DNA of 64,000 nt. It comes from Tepidamorphus sp. (GTDB taxonomy: Bacteria > Pseudomonadota > Alphaproteobacteria > Rhizobiales > Tepidamorphaceae). The notes below the pieces were generated by a model that had not been told where the DNA came from, searched no databases, and was given only the letters and a program-made list of their open reading frames with translations. The stretch's first letter is position 1. The number at the start of each line of letters is the position of its first letter. Below are positions 1 to 9,328 of this stretch, in pieces. Location of the stretch: the NCBI GenBank assembly GCA_028280885.1, contig JANQKY010000007.1, forward strand, positions 62,001-126,000, in the 5' to 3' direction. The position numbers and the translations under genes are program-made.

Positions 1-749
1 GCCCCTGGATCGGCCTGCTTGGCGCGATCCTGGCCGGCATCGCGATGGCGAGCCTGCACGCCTATTTCGTCGTCACCCTGAAGACGGAGCAGATCGTCAC
101 GGGGATCGCGCTGTTGTTCCTCGGCCTCGGCCTGTCGGGATACGGCTATCGCCTGACGCTCGGAGAGCTGGGCGCAGCCGTCAAGGTGCCGGGCTTCCGC
201 GAGCTCGATATTCTCGGGCTCGCCGATCTCCCGGTGATCGGGCCGATCCTGTTCGGCCAGCACGCGCTGGTCTATCTGGCCGTCGCGTCGGCCATCGCCA
301 TGGCCTGGATGTTCCGGGCGACCCGGCTCGGCGTCATCATCAAGGCGGTCGGCGAGACCCCGGCGGCAGCCGATTCCGCCGGCATCCATGTCGACCGGGT
401 GCGGTTCCTGTGCGTGCTGGCGGCCGGCGGCTTCGCCGGCGCGGGCGGTGCCTTCCTGTCGACCGCCCACCTGTGGGGCTTCGTCGAGAACATGACCGCC
501 GGCCGTGGCTTCCTGGCGATCGCCTGCGTGGTGTTCGCGCGCTGGAACCCGGTGCTGGCCGTCCTGGTGGCGCTGGTCTTCGGCATCGCCGATGCAGCCC
601 AGATCAGGCTCCAGTCGATCTTCCCGGCCGTGCCCTACCAGTTCTTCGTCATCGCGCCCTATGTCGTGGCCATCGTCTCGCTGGCCGTCGGCTCGCGCTC
701 AAGCCGGATGCCGGCCGCCCTGGGCCTCCCCTTCGCCAAGCCACGGTAA
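1..749 (+). CDS. ABC transporter inner-membrane permease, BMP/nucleoside type (5' partial)
   Basis: The frame is open from base 3, so the N-terminus lies outside the window. About 249 residues are visible, mostly hydrophobic membrane segments. The cytoplasmic coupling loop reads AVGETPAAADSAGI, the A-x-G-E-x-P-x-A-A-D-x-A-G-I pattern of permeases that work with Med/BMP-type binding lipoproteins (YufQ/PnrE group, purine nucleosides and related solutes). It is probably the last gene of a transporter operon, because about 230 bp without a gene follow before a separately promoted regulator. The family assignment is firm; the substrate is unknown. Confidence 0.85.
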   Translation, partial: PWIGLLGAILAGIAMASLHAYFVVTLKTEQIVTGIALLFLGLGLSGYGYRLTLGELGAAVKVPGFRELDILGLADLPVIGPILFGQHALVYLAVASAIAMAWMFRATRLGVIIKAVGETPAAADSAGIHVDRVRFLCVLAAGGFAGAGGAFLSTAHLWGFVENMTAGRGFLAIACVVFARWNPVLAVLVALVFGIADAAQIRLQSIFPAVPYQFFVIAPYVVAIVSLAVGSRSSRMPAALGLPFAKPR

Positions 750-905
750 GCGGCCCGCCGGGCGATCCGTGTGGTCGCCCTACGGGTGTCGCGGACCTGT
801 CCCGCCACCGGCCTCAAGCCGGCGGTCGCGGCCGTGCGCGCGCCCTCATCCCGTCCAGAACGCCTTCGCGCAACCGCGGCACGCGCCGTCCGGCCAGCCC
901 GTTTG

Positions 906-966
906 TTGACAAAACGGGATTTCCAGATAGTCTGTCCTGAATATAAAACTATAGTTCAATATATAG
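906..966 (+). promoter_or_regulatory. Candidate promoter and operator upstream of iclR-type gene
   Basis: A TTGACA hexamer (906-911) is followed by AT-rich DNA containing an inverted repeat CTATA-N8-TATAG (949-966) ending 11 bases before the ATG at 978. IclR-family proteins usually bind short AT-rich palindromes in their own promoter. No convincing -10 hexamer lies at 16-18 bp from TTGACA, so the promoter assignment is tentative. Confidence 0.3.
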
Positions 967-977
967 GAACAACTCAG

Positions 978-1727
978 ATGGCCACCGAAGGGCCCGTCAG
1001 AAACGTGATGCGGGTTGCGGATGCTCTCGATGCCATGGCGGCCGGGAACAACCGGCTGTCGAGCATCGCCCGCGAACTCGGTGTCAGCAGAAGCTCGATC
1101 CACCGCATTCTGAAATCGATGGAGGCGGCGGGACTGGCGCTGCAGGACCCGGTCGACGGCGGCTACTACATCGGCCCCCGGATCATCTCGCTGCTCGGCG
1201 CCGCCTCGGTCTCGCACCAGTATCTTTCGATCAGCGCCCATTCCGAGCTCGACGCCCTGGCGCGGGAATTGGGCGAGACCGTCTCGCTGGTGGTCAGGAC
1301 CGGTCTGGAAAAGGTCGTCGTGGACGAAGTCCTTGGCGGGCAGGGCGCGAAGATCTCGGTCGGCCACGGCTTCGTTTCGACGCTGGCCCTGGGCGCGACC
1401 AGCCAGGTGCTGCTGGCGCAGCTCGACCCGAATGAACGCGACGCATTGCTGCCGCTGCTGCTGCCGGAAGCCTCCAAGGATGCCCTGACGCAGACGCGGA
1501 CCCGGATCGAACAGACAGCGCGCAACGGCTACGACATCAGCTACGGCGAATACCTCAAGGGCGTCTGCGCAATCGCCGTTCCGATACGCGGCTACTCGAC
1601 GCCGGCGGCCCTCTCCATCCTGACGCATATCGACAGCATGACCGACCAGCGCCGCGACGCCCTGGTCGCCAGCATGCAAGAGGCCGTCGTGAAGATCGAA
1701 GCCAAGCTGGGGGCGGCATCCCGATGA
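978..1727 (+). CDS. IclR-family transcriptional regulator
   Basis: A 249-residue protein with an N-terminal winged helix-turn-helix (residues ~8-65; LSSIARELGVSRSSIHRIL) and the C-terminal IclR effector domain. The ATG at 978 is chosen because it gives the normal IclR length and puts the HTH at the N-terminus; longer readings run back into non-coding sequence. Its stop overlaps the next gene by 4 bp (ATGA), so it is the first gene of the long operon running to 10281 and is probably its local regulator, responding to a transported compound or metabolite. Confidence 0.9.
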   Translation: MATEGPVRNVMRVADALDAMAAGNNRLSSIARELGVSRSSIHRILKSMEAAGLALQDPVDGGYYIGPRIISLLGAASVSHQYLSISAHSELDALARELGETVSLVVRTGLEKVVVDEVLGGQGAKISVGHGFVSTLALGATSQVLLAQLDPNERDALLPLLLPEASKDALTQTRTRIEQTARNGYDISYGEYLKGVCAIAVPIRGYSTPAALSILTHIDSMTDQRRDALVASMQEAVVKIEAKLGAASR

Positions 1728-2545
1728 GCCCGGCAGCGGTTACCGGCGGCGATGCCGCAAGGAAGGTCGTGGTGACCGGCGCCGCCGGCCTGCTCGGCGG
1801 GTGGATCGCGGAAGCCTTCGCGCGGGACGGAGCCGCGCTTTGGCTCGTCGACAGGGACGAGGCCGGCCTGAATGCCACCGCATCCCGCCTGGAAGGCAAT
1901 GGCGCGGTCCGGGTGTCCACGGTGGACCTGACCGATCCCGCCGGGATTGCCGCGCTGCACGAGGACATGGCGACGCACTGGGGCGCTCCGCACGCCCTGA
2001 TCAACAATGCCGGACTGTATCCGAGCCAGGCGCTGCTCGATGTCACCCAGGCGGACTGGGACGGGTTGATGGCCGTCAACCTGCGCGCCGTGCATCTGAT
2101 GACGCAGGCAAGCGCCCGGCTGATGATCGAGCACGAGGTCGCCGGAGCCGTGGTCAACATCATTTCGCGCTCGGCCCGCATCCCGCGGGCGCACAGCGTT
2201 CCCTACGCGGTCACCAAGGCGGCGGTCGAGATGCTGACGCGGGGCTATGCGATGGAACTTGCCCCGCACGGCATTCGGGTGAACGCGGTTTCGCCCGGCC
2301 TCATTCCCGGCGGCAAGGACAGCCGGCTTGGCGAGGGCTACGTGGCGGCGGCGACCGCCAACATTCCGCTTGGCCGCCCGTCGGGGCCCGAAGACGCGCC
2401 GTCGGCCATCCGCTTTCTGTGTTCTGACGACGCCGCGTTCATTACCGGCACGTCGATCTTCGTCGATGGCGGCAGCACCGCAGGCGACTGGAAGCTGCCG
2501 CCGCAAACGGCGCCAGAACCACAAACAGCGCCCGAGACGGAGTAG
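1724..2545 (+). CDS. SDR-family NAD(P)-dependent oxidoreductase
   Basis: A 273-residue short-chain dehydrogenase. It has the Rossmann motif TGAAGLLG (residues 18-25), the NNAG motif (INNAGLYPSQ) and the catalytic pair Y161/K165 in YAVTK, followed by the C-terminal FVDGG segment. The last ~20 residues are a proline/threonine/glutamate tail (APEPQTAPETE) outside the fold. Translationally coupled to the IclR gene before it and four bases from the TRAP permease after it. It probably oxidises or reduces the imported substrate or a product. Confidence 0.88.
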   Translation: MSPAAVTGGDAARKVVVTGAAGLLGGWIAEAFARDGAALWLVDRDEAGLNATASRLEGNGAVRVSTVDLTDPAGIAALHEDMATHWGAPHALINNAGLYPSQALLDVTQADWDGLMAVNLRAVHLMTQASARLMIEHEVAGAVVNIISRSARIPRAHSVPYAVTKAAVEMLTRGYAMELAPHGIRVNAVSPGLIPGGKDSRLGEGYVAAATANIPLGRPSGPEDAPSAIRFLCSDDAAFITGTSIFVDGGSTAGDWKLPPQTAPEPQTAPETE

Positions 2546-2549
2546 GACC

Positions 2550-3827
2550 ATGGTGGTGTTTCTTCCGCTCGTCCTGCTGTTCGTCTTCCTGGCGGTGGGC
2601 ACACCCGTCTTCCTGGCGATGGGCGTCTCGGGCGCCCTGGGCCTGTATCTGATGGGCGGCCCGCAAACGCTGCTCGGCGTGTTCTCGACCTCGGCCTATA
2701 CGAGCGTTGCCCATTACGAATTGCTGTCGATCCCGCTGTTCATCCTGATGGCGCAGTTCCTGACGGTCTCCAACCTCACCAAGGACCTGTTCGGCGTCGC
2801 GCAGAAATGGCTCGGCCACCTGCCCGGCGGGCTTGCGATCGCGACCGTGATCTCCGGGGCGGGCCTGGGCGCGCTGTGCGGCACCAGCACCGCCTCGGCC
2901 AGCACGCTTGCCTCCGCCGCGGTGCCCGAGATGAAGCGGCACGGCTATTCCACCCGCCTGTCGATGGGCGCGGTCAGCATCAGCGGAACGCTGGCCATCA
3001 TGATCCCGCCGAGCGGCACGCTGATCATCTTCGGGCTGATCTCCGAATATTCGATCACCGACCTGTTCCGCGCCGCCATCATTCCGGGCCTCATCACGGC
3101 GCTGTCCTATTGCGTCGTCGTGGTCGTCTGGCAGAAGCTGTGGCCGCAGGACGCGCCGACGCTGAGCGAGCCGGTATCGATGCGCGAGAAGGTCGAGGCG
3201 ACCCGGCATCTGTGGCCGATCCTGCTGTTGATGGTCGTCGTCTTCACCTGCCTTTATTCCGGCTTCGTGACGATCACCGAAGCCGCCGGGATCTCGGCGC
3301 TGGGCGCATTCCTGATCCCGCTGGCAATGGGCCGGCTGACGCTTGCCAAGATCCATGTCTCTCTGCGCAAGTCGCTGGTCACGACGACGATGATCTTCTC
3401 GATCATCATCTGCGCGGCCTTCTTCGGCTACTACCTGACGCTCACCCAGATCACCTCGCAGGTGGTCGACTATATCAGCGCGCTCGATATCGAGCCCGCG
3501 CTCATCGTCCTGTCCCTCGTCGTCCTCTACGCGGTGCTGGGCTTCTTCATGGACCAGGTGGCGATCCTGTTCCTGACCCTGCCACTGTCGGTGCCGATCG
3601 TCGAGAACCTGGGCTTCGACGTCTATTGGTTCGCCGTTCTGATCGTGGCGGCGGCGGAAACCGGGCTGGTGACACCGCCGGTCGGCCTCAATTGCTACGT
3701 GGCCTCCGGGGCGGCGAATGAGTCGCTGGAGGAGACCTTCGCCGGTGTCGGGCCCTTCCTGATCGCGCAGGTCGCCGTCATCGCGCTGTTGTTCAGCGTG
3801 CCCTGGCTGTCGCTGGCGCTGATCTGA
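2550..3827 (+). CDS. dctM: TRAP transporter large permease (DctM)
   Basis: A 425-residue, highly hydrophobic protein of the DctM family (12 or more membrane segments), the ion-coupled transport subunit of a tripartite ATP-independent periplasmic transporter. The N-terminus (MVVFLPLVLLFVFLAVGTP), the serine/threonine-rich CGTSTASASTLASAAVPEM loop and the late TPPVGLN motif are typical. The ATG at 2550 is used because the reading frame upstream overlaps the SDR gene. Here the large permease precedes the small permease, the reverse of the common order. Confidence 0.93.
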   Translation: MVVFLPLVLLFVFLAVGTPVFLAMGVSGALGLYLMGGPQTLLGVFSTSAYTSVAHYELLSIPLFILMAQFLTVSNLTKDLFGVAQKWLGHLPGGLAIATVISGAGLGALCGTSTASASTLASAAVPEMKRHGYSTRLSMGAVSISGTLAIMIPPSGTLIIFGLISEYSITDLFRAAIIPGLITALSYCVVVVVWQKLWPQDAPTLSEPVSMREKVEATRHLWPILLLMVVVFTCLYSGFVTITEAAGISALGAFLIPLAMGRLTLAKIHVSLRKSLVTTTMIFSIIICAAFFGYYLTLTQITSQVVDYISALDIEPALIVLSLVVLYAVLGFFMDQVAILFLTLPLSVPIVENLGFDVYWFAVLIVAAAETGLVTPPVGLNCYVASGAANESLEETFAGVGPFLIAQVAVIALLFSVPWLSLALI

Positions 3828-3844
3828 GGAGGGGCACGATCGCC

Positions 3845-4339
3845 ATGCTGAACAGAATAGACACCTTCTTCGTCGGTCTGGCCTGCCTGAGCCTGTTCGC
3901 CGTCATGACGATCGTCGGCATCGATGCCCTGGGCCGCAACCTCTTCGACCAGCCGATCACCGGCGCCTATGTGCTGATCGAGGAATATCTGATGCCGGCG
4001 ATGATATTCCCGCTCATCGGCTATGTCTGGCTGATCCGCGCGCATGTCGGGATCAGCCTGCTGCGCGACCGGATGCCCTCAGCCATACGCCGGGTGCTGC
4101 GGGTTAGCGATACCCTCTTCGGCCTGCTGATCTTCGGCCTCATCACCTATGTCGGCTGGCAGAACACGGTCGCTGCCTACCAGGGCGGCGAACTGACGTC
4201 GGGACTGATCCGCTGGCCGATCTGGCTGGCGCTGGTCTGGATGCCGCTGGGCGGAAGCCTGTTCTGCCTGCGCCTTTTGTCCGAGCTGCCGGGCCTTCTC
4301 ACGCGCGATACCCCGCCGCCCTCGGGCGACCCGATCTGA
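3845..4339 (+). CDS. dctQ: TRAP transporter small permease (DctQ)
   Basis: 164 residues with four predicted membrane helices, as expected for DctQ, the small membrane subunit that stabilises DctM. The helix 1 region (FFVGLACLSLFAVMTIVGIDALGR) and the conserved IEEYLMPAM segment around residues 40-50 fit the family. It starts 17 bp after dctM behind a GGAGG-type ribosome site and completes the transporter with the binding protein downstream. Confidence 0.9.
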   Translation: MLNRIDTFFVGLACLSLFAVMTIVGIDALGRNLFDQPITGAYVLIEEYLMPAMIFPLIGYVWLIRAHVGISLLRDRMPSAIRRVLRVSDTLFGLLIFGLITYVGWQNTVAAYQGGELTSGLIRWPIWLALVWMPLGGSLFCLRLLSELPGLLTRDTPPPSGDPI

Positions 4340-4382
4340 TGTCCGGACCTTTCCCAAAACGTTTCCATAAAGGAGGAAATCG

Positions 4383-5417
4383 ATGAAACTTGATCTCACA
4401 CTCGGTGCGGCCGCCCTTGCGGTCGTCGCATCGGGCCTGGGCGTCTCTCTCGCGCAGGCCGACGATGCCGAAACGCTGCGCTTCGGCACCCATCTCACGG
4501 TTCAGCACAACCTCACCGTCAACGCCGTCGAGCCCTGGATGGAGCGGGTCACCGAACTGAGCGACGGCAAGGTGCAGTTCGAACACTTCCCCAATTCGCA
4601 GATGGGCAAGGCCAAGGACATCTACCGCCTGGTCGGGGCCGGCGCGCTGGATGCCGGCTACACGCTTTATGTCCAGAACAAGCTGCCGCTGATGGACATC
4701 CCGATGCTGCCGAACCTCTACGAGGACGTGGCGGCCGGGACGCTCGCCTGGTGGGAGGTGCTGAACAAGGCGCCGATGTCGGACTATCTGGCCGAACTGA
4801 ACCTGAAGCCGATCATCCCGATCATCTGGTCGACCTACTCGATCTCGATGGTCGACGGAAAGCCGGCCTCCATCGACGACTTCTCCAACCTCAAGCTACG
4901 CACCTCGGGCGGCCTGCACGACCAGGCCGCCGCCGCGCTGGGGATCATCCCGGTTGCCGTCAGCGCCTCGGAATCGCTTGAGGCCCTGCGCAAGGGAACC
5001 GTCGACGGATACTGGGGATCGAGCACCTCGCTGATCGACTATCAGTTCGTGCAGGTCCTGGACAACGCGGTCACCAACCTGCCGCTGAACGGCTGGGGCG
5101 GCGTCTTCTCGATCAATCTGGACCGGTTCAACAGCCTGCCCGAAGCCTCGCAGAAAGCGATCGAGCAGGCGAGCGAAGAGATGGCGCGCGACATCGGCGC
5201 CTATGTCCATGACTACACCAGCGGCTCGTGGGACCGGGTCAGCGAGGCCGGGGTGGCGCTGTACGAAGTCGACGAGGAGGTCGTTGGTCAGGTCGCCGAA
5301 AAGCTGGAGCCGATCACCAAGGCCTGGCTCGCCGAGCAGGACGCGGCCGGCTACCCGGCAACCGAAGTCTACAACCAGTTCCGCGAGGCCTACGAGCGGA
5401 ACCTCAAGACGCAGTAA
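4383..5417 (+). CDS. dctP: TRAP transporter periplasmic substrate-binding protein (DctP)
   Basis: 344 residues with a cleavable signal peptide (residues ~1-26, ending SLAQA-DD), followed by the DctP fold (RFGTHLT, PNSQMGKAKDIYRLVGAGALDAGYT). A strong AGGAGG lies 8 bases before the ATG. The binding protein captures the substrate in the periplasm and hands it to DctQM. The ligand cannot be read from sequence. A hairpin follows the stop, as often found after highly expressed binding-protein genes. Confidence 0.92.
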   Translation: MKLDLTLGAAALAVVASGLGVSLAQADDAETLRFGTHLTVQHNLTVNAVEPWMERVTELSDGKVQFEHFPNSQMGKAKDIYRLVGAGALDAGYTLYVQNKLPLMDIPMLPNLYEDVAAGTLAWWEVLNKAPMSDYLAELNLKPIIPIIWSTYSISMVDGKPASIDDFSNLKLRTSGGLHDQAAAALGIIPVAVSASESLEALRKGTVDGYWGSSTSLIDYQFVQVLDNAVTNLPLNGWGGVFSINLDRFNSLPEASQKAIEQASEEMARDIGAYVHDYTSGSWDRVSEAGVALYEVDEEVVGQVAEKLEPITKAWLAEQDAAGYPATEVYNQFREAYERNLKTQ

Positions 5418-5428
5418 TCCCCAAGGCC

Positions 5429-5455
5429 GGGTCCGCTCGCGCGCGGAGCGGGCCC
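5429..5455 (+). terminator. Hairpin after dctP (attenuator or mRNA-stabilising stem)
   Basis: GGGTCCGCTC (5429-5438) pairs with GAGCGGGCCC (5446-5455), 9 of 10 Watson-Crick plus one G-U, with a 7-nt loop. There is no U-run, so it is more likely a partial attenuator or 3'-end stabiliser within the operon than a full terminator. Confidence 0.5.
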
Positions 5456-5485
5456 GCCAGGCCAGTCCCCCACTAATCCGGTTCC

Positions 5486-6661
5486 ATGCAAGACCTCAAG
5501 CAACAGATAGACGCCAGGCGCACCGCGCTTATGGCCCTGATCGAGCGGCTGGTTCGGCTGGAAACGCCGAGCGACGACAAGGCGGCCAACGACCGCATGG
5601 CTGACATGTTGCAACGCGAGATGCATGACCTGCTCGACTGCCGGACGGACGTGATTGAGACACGGGACCACGGCAACCACCTGGCGGTCAGAATGGGCTC
5701 CGGCCCGCGCCAGATCCTGATCCTCGGGCATTTCGACACCGTCCATCCGGTGGGAAGCCTTGCCCGGTCGCCGTTCCGGATCGAGGACGGCAGGCTCTTC
5801 GGGCCCGGTGTTCTGGACATGAAGGCAGGCATTGCCCAGGCGATGTTCGCCCTGCACGCCTTGCAGCAAGATCGCTACGGCCGCGAAACCGTGCCGTACC
5901 GGGTCGTCTTCCTGTTGTCCTCGGATGAGGAAGTGGGCAGCCCGAGCTCGCGCCCGCTTCTGCTGCGCGAGGCCGGGCAATCCGATTCCTGTTTCGTGCT
6001 CGAACCCGCAGCCGGGGCGCAGGCAGCACTGAAGACCGGGCGCAAGGGCGTTGCGACCTACCGGGTCACCGCCCATGGCAAGGCCGCCCATGCCGGCCTG
6101 AACGTAGCCGATGGCCGCAACGCCATCGCCGAAATCGCCCATCAGATCCTGGCCCTGCAGGCGCTCAACGATGATGTCCGGGGCGTCACGGTAAACTGCG
6201 GGCTGGTGCATGGCGGGGTCGCCAAGAACACGGTCCCGGACACCGCCCGGCTCGTCGTGGACGGGCGCGCGCCGGACCCGGAGGCGGCCGATGAAATCGA
6301 CGCCAGGCTGCGGGCGCTGTCGCCGGCGACCGCCGGGACCCGCCTCGAGGTCAGGGGCGGCTTCTCGCGTCCGCCGATGCCGGAGACGGCCGACACGCGG
6401 GCCCTGCTGTGTCTCGCGCAGGATCTCATGCGCAGGATCGATCGCGACATAACGGGCATCGCGGTCGGCGGCGCCAGCGATGCCAATGATGTCGCCGCCC
6501 ACGTTCCCACCCTGGACGGGTTGGGCGCCGTGGGCGCCGGGGCCCACACACCCGGGGAATATGTCCTTGCCGACCACCTGACCGAACGGGCCGCATTGCT
6601 TGCCGCCCTGGTCGACAGATGCGGCCGCCCGGAGCACGCCGCCTTAAGGAAATCGGAATGA
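5486..6661 (+). CDS. M20-family metallopeptidase (carboxypeptidase G2/amidohydrolase type)
   Basis: A 391-residue di-zinc peptidase. Visible ligands and catalytic residues are H82 and D84 in HFDTVHPVGS, D111 in GVLDMKAG, E148 (base) and E149 in SSDEEVGS, and a late histidine in GAGAHTPGE. The dimerisation domain lies between ~180 and 290. There is no signal peptide, so it acts in the cytoplasm, probably hydrolysing an N-acyl or peptide-like amide imported by the TRAP system. It overlaps the next gene by 4 bp. Confidence 0.9.
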   Translation: MQDLKQQIDARRTALMALIERLVRLETPSDDKAANDRMADMLQREMHDLLDCRTDVIETRDHGNHLAVRMGSGPRQILILGHFDTVHPVGSLARSPFRIEDGRLFGPGVLDMKAGIAQAMFALHALQQDRYGRETVPYRVVFLLSSDEEVGSPSSRPLLLREAGQSDSCFVLEPAAGAQAALKTGRKGVATYRVTAHGKAAHAGLNVADGRNAIAEIAHQILALQALNDDVRGVTVNCGLVHGGVAKNTVPDTARLVVDGRAPDPEAADEIDARLRALSPATAGTRLEVRGGFSRPPMPETADTRALLCLAQDLMRRIDRDITGIAVGGASDANDVAAHVPTLDGLGAVGAGAHTPGEYVLADHLTERAALLAALVDRCGRPEHAALRKSE

Positions 6662-7701
6662 AGATCACGGTCATCGGCGCCGGCGCCATTGGCGGCGTCA
6701 TCGCCGCACAGCTTGCATGCGGCGGACGACAGGTCGAGATCGTCGACCTGGATGCGGCGCATGTCGCGGCGATATCGCAAAGCGGCCTGCGGATACGCGG
6801 CGGGAATTACAGGGTCCGCCTGCCTGCCTGGACGCCGGCCGAGCGCCTGGCAAGGCCCGGCGGCTTCGAGTGCATCCTGCTATGCGTCAAGGCGCAGCAT
6901 ACCGTCGCCGCGCTGATGCCCTTCGTCGACCGTCTGGACGAAGACGGTTTCGTCGTCTCCATCCAGAACGGCCTGTGCGAAGCGGATATCGCAGGCCTCG
7001 TCGGCGCCGATCGCACGGTCGGCGGATTTACCAATATCTTCGCCGACTACGAGGGCCCCGGCGTCATTTCCCATGGCGGCAAGGGCGCGCTGAGCATCGG
7101 CGAGCTGGACGGCCGGGAGACGCCCCGCATCCGCAGGCTTGAGCACGTACTGTCCTGCCTGGATCGCATCACCGTCAGCGATAACGTGCTTGGCCTGCTC
7201 TGGTCGAAGCTCGCCTACGGGGCGATGCTGACGGCCACGGCCCTGACCAACGAGGAGATCGCCGACGTCTTCGCCGCCCCTGCCTATGTCGATCTGATGG
7301 CCGACCTGGCCGGCGAGGTCCTGTCCGTCGCAGCCCACGAGGGCATCGCGCTCGTGGCCTTCGACGACTGGGATCCCAATCTCGTTCACCCGGCGGACAG
7401 GCGCGATACCGCCCGGATGACGGCGCAGATGATGCTGCATGTGAACCGGCTGCGCGGATATTCCAAGGTGCGTTCCGGGATCTGGCGCGACCTGGTCGTG
7501 CGCAAGCGCCCGACCGAGAAGCACTACCACTACCGGCCGGTGTTCCAGGCCGCGCGCAGGCACGGTCTCGACCTGTCGCTCAACGCGCGGATGCTGGACC
7601 TGCTGGCGCAGATAGAAAGCGGCGAGACCACGCCCGATATCGGGCATCTCGACACCCTGAATGCGCTGAACGACAGCCTTCACTATGCCGCGGCGGGCTG
7701 A
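6658..7701 (+). CDS. 2-dehydropantoate 2-reductase-family (KPR/ApbA) oxidoreductase
   Basis: A 347-residue NADP-type dehydrogenase with the N-terminal motif GAGAIGG (residues 7-13) and the C-terminal KPR domain containing WSKLAYGAMLTA with the conserved lysine. The ATG at 6658 overlaps the M20 stop (ATGA) and places the Rossmann motif at the extreme N-terminus. Position inside a catabolic operon suggests a 2-keto/2-hydroxy acid step rather than pantothenate synthesis. Confidence 0.82.
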   Translation: MKITVIGAGAIGGVIAAQLACGGRQVEIVDLDAAHVAAISQSGLRIRGGNYRVRLPAWTPAERLARPGGFECILLCVKAQHTVAALMPFVDRLDEDGFVVSIQNGLCEADIAGLVGADRTVGGFTNIFADYEGPGVISHGGKGALSIGELDGRETPRIRRLEHVLSCLDRITVSDNVLGLLWSKLAYGAMLTATALTNEEIADVFAAPAYVDLMADLAGEVLSVAAHEGIALVAFDDWDPNLVHPADRRDTARMTAQMMLHVNRLRGYSKVRSGIWRDLVVRKRPTEKHYHYRPVFQAARRHGLDLSLNARMLDLLAQIESGETTPDIGHLDTLNALNDSLHYAAAG

Positions 7702-9328
7702 GATGCCGGCCGACTACGATAGGGCCGGCTGCGGGCCGCCGGATAATTTCTCCGACACCCAGGTCGTCCGCAAGACGGTCACCTGGACGCAGCAGGGCGT
7801 CGTCGCCTCCCAGCACAAGCTTGCCTCTCGGGCCGGCGCCGAAACACTGGCGGCCGGCGGCGACGCGATCGACGCGGCCGTCGCCGTGTCCTTCGCGCTG
7901 GGCGTGGTCGAGCCCTGGATGAGCGGCCTTCTCGGCGGCGGCATGATGACCATCTGGCGGAATGCGGAGTGCAGGGCCAAACAGCGAGCGGAGTGCATCG
8001 AGTTCGGCATGCGCGCGCCGCTGGCGCTCGATCCCGCCGACTATCCGCTCGATCCGGATCGGTCCGGCGCGCGGCTTTCGCCCTGGCCGGCCGTGGTCGG
8101 CGACCGCAACATCTATGGCGCAACGGCGATCGGCGTGCCCGGCGTGGTGGCCGGGATGGACACCGCGCATCGATGCTGGGGCCGCCTGCCCTGGGTGGAT
8201 GTGGTGCGGCCGGCCCGGGACCTTGCCCGCGCGGGACTGCGGCTCGACTGGTTCGCCTCGATGATGATCGCCTATGCGTCGCGGTCCCTGGCCCGCGATC
8301 CCGACGCGGCCGACCTGTTCCTCGAGGACGGGCAGTGGCCGAATATCGGTGGCTGGACCCCGAACGGCCAAAGACGGCTCGATCAGTCCCGGCTGGCCGA
8401 CGCGCTTGACCGCATCGGCCAAGCCGGGGCGGGCGATTTCTATCGCGGCGATCTGGCCCGGGCGGTCGTCAAGGACGTGCGGGACAAGGGCGGATGCCTG
8501 TCGGACCACGACCTGTCCGGCTACTCGGCCAAGCGCGTGCCGCCGCTGTCCTTTGGATACCGCAACGCGCGCGTTCACGTCCCCGCGGGACTGTGCGTTG
8601 GCCCGGATCTGAAAACCGCGCTGGAGCACTGCGAGGCGGCATTCACGCCGGGAGGCGACGCTGGCGCAGCACGCTTCGTCGCCCTGGCGGACGCCCTGGC
8701 GCACGCGCAACGGGACAGGCTCGCCCATGCGGGCCACGCGGCCGAACGCCCGGAAACCTGCACGACGGCCTTCTGCGTGGTCGACAGGGACGGCAACATG
8801 GTGTCGGTGACGCAGACGCTGCTCTCCGTCTTCGGAGCCCACACCCTGTCGGCCTCGACCGGCTCGCTGATGAACAACGCGATCATGTGGTTCGAGCCCG
8901 TGCAGGGCCGCCCCAACGCGTTGCAGGCGGGCCGGGACTGCCTGATGAACATCTGCCCGACCATTATCGAAGCGCCCGGCGGCCGATACGGGCTTTCCGC
9001 CTCCGGTGGCCGCAAGATCCTGTCCTGCATCGCCAACCTGACCAGCGGCATCGTCGACGACGAGATGTCGCTGGAAGAGGCCTTTCACGCTCCGCGTATC
9101 GATATGAGCGCGGTCGAACTGCCGGTGCTCGATCCCCGGCTCGCGGACGCGGCGAAACGGGCGCTCCGGGCGCGATGGCCGGGCGCGCAATACGGACGGC
9201 GGGGATCCTATCCCTATCTCTTCGGCGTCCCGGCCGGCGTATGCGACACCGGGCAAAGGCGCGCGGGCTGTAGCGAACCCCATTCCGCCTGGGGCGATGC
9301 GGTCCGAGAGGAGGAGGTCGGCCCATGA
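7685..9328 (+). CDS. Gamma-glutamyltransferase-family protein (Ntn hydrolase)
   Basis: 547 residues. The N-terminal half carries the Ggt pattern (GGDAIDAAVAVSFALGVVEPW, LLGGGMM). The mature small-subunit start is at T360 in CTTAFCVVDRDGNMVSVTQT, aligning with the autocatalytic threonine of E. coli Ggt (TTHYSVVDKDG). Unlike Ggt it has no signal peptide, so it is cytoplasmic. An alternative ATG at 7703, just after the upstream stop, would remove six residues. Likely an amide or gamma-glutamyl hydrolase for an intermediate of this pathway. Confidence 0.85.
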   Translation: MPRRAEMPADYDRAGCGPPDNFSDTQVVRKTVTWTQQGVVASQHKLASRAGAETLAAGGDAIDAAVAVSFALGVVEPWMSGLLGGGMMTIWRNAECRAKQRAECIEFGMRAPLALDPADYPLDPDRSGARLSPWPAVVGDRNIYGATAIGVPGVVAGMDTAHRCWGRLPWVDVVRPARDLARAGLRLDWFASMMIAYASRSLARDPDAADLFLEDGQWPNIGGWTPNGQRRLDQSRLADALDRIGQAGAGDFYRGDLARAVVKDVRDKGGCLSDHDLSGYSAKRVPPLSFGYRNARVHVPAGLCVGPDLKTALEHCEAAFTPGGDAGAARFVALADALAHAQRDRLAHAGHAAERPETCTTAFCVVDRDGNMVSVTQTLLSVFGAHTLSASTGSLMNNAIMWFEPVQGRPNALQAGRDCLMNICPTIIEAPGGRYGLSASGGRKILSCIANLTSGIVDDEMSLEEAFHAPRIDMSAVELPVLDPRLADAAKRALRARWPGAQYGRRGSYPYLFGVPAGVCDTGQRRAGCSEPHSAWGDAVREEEVGP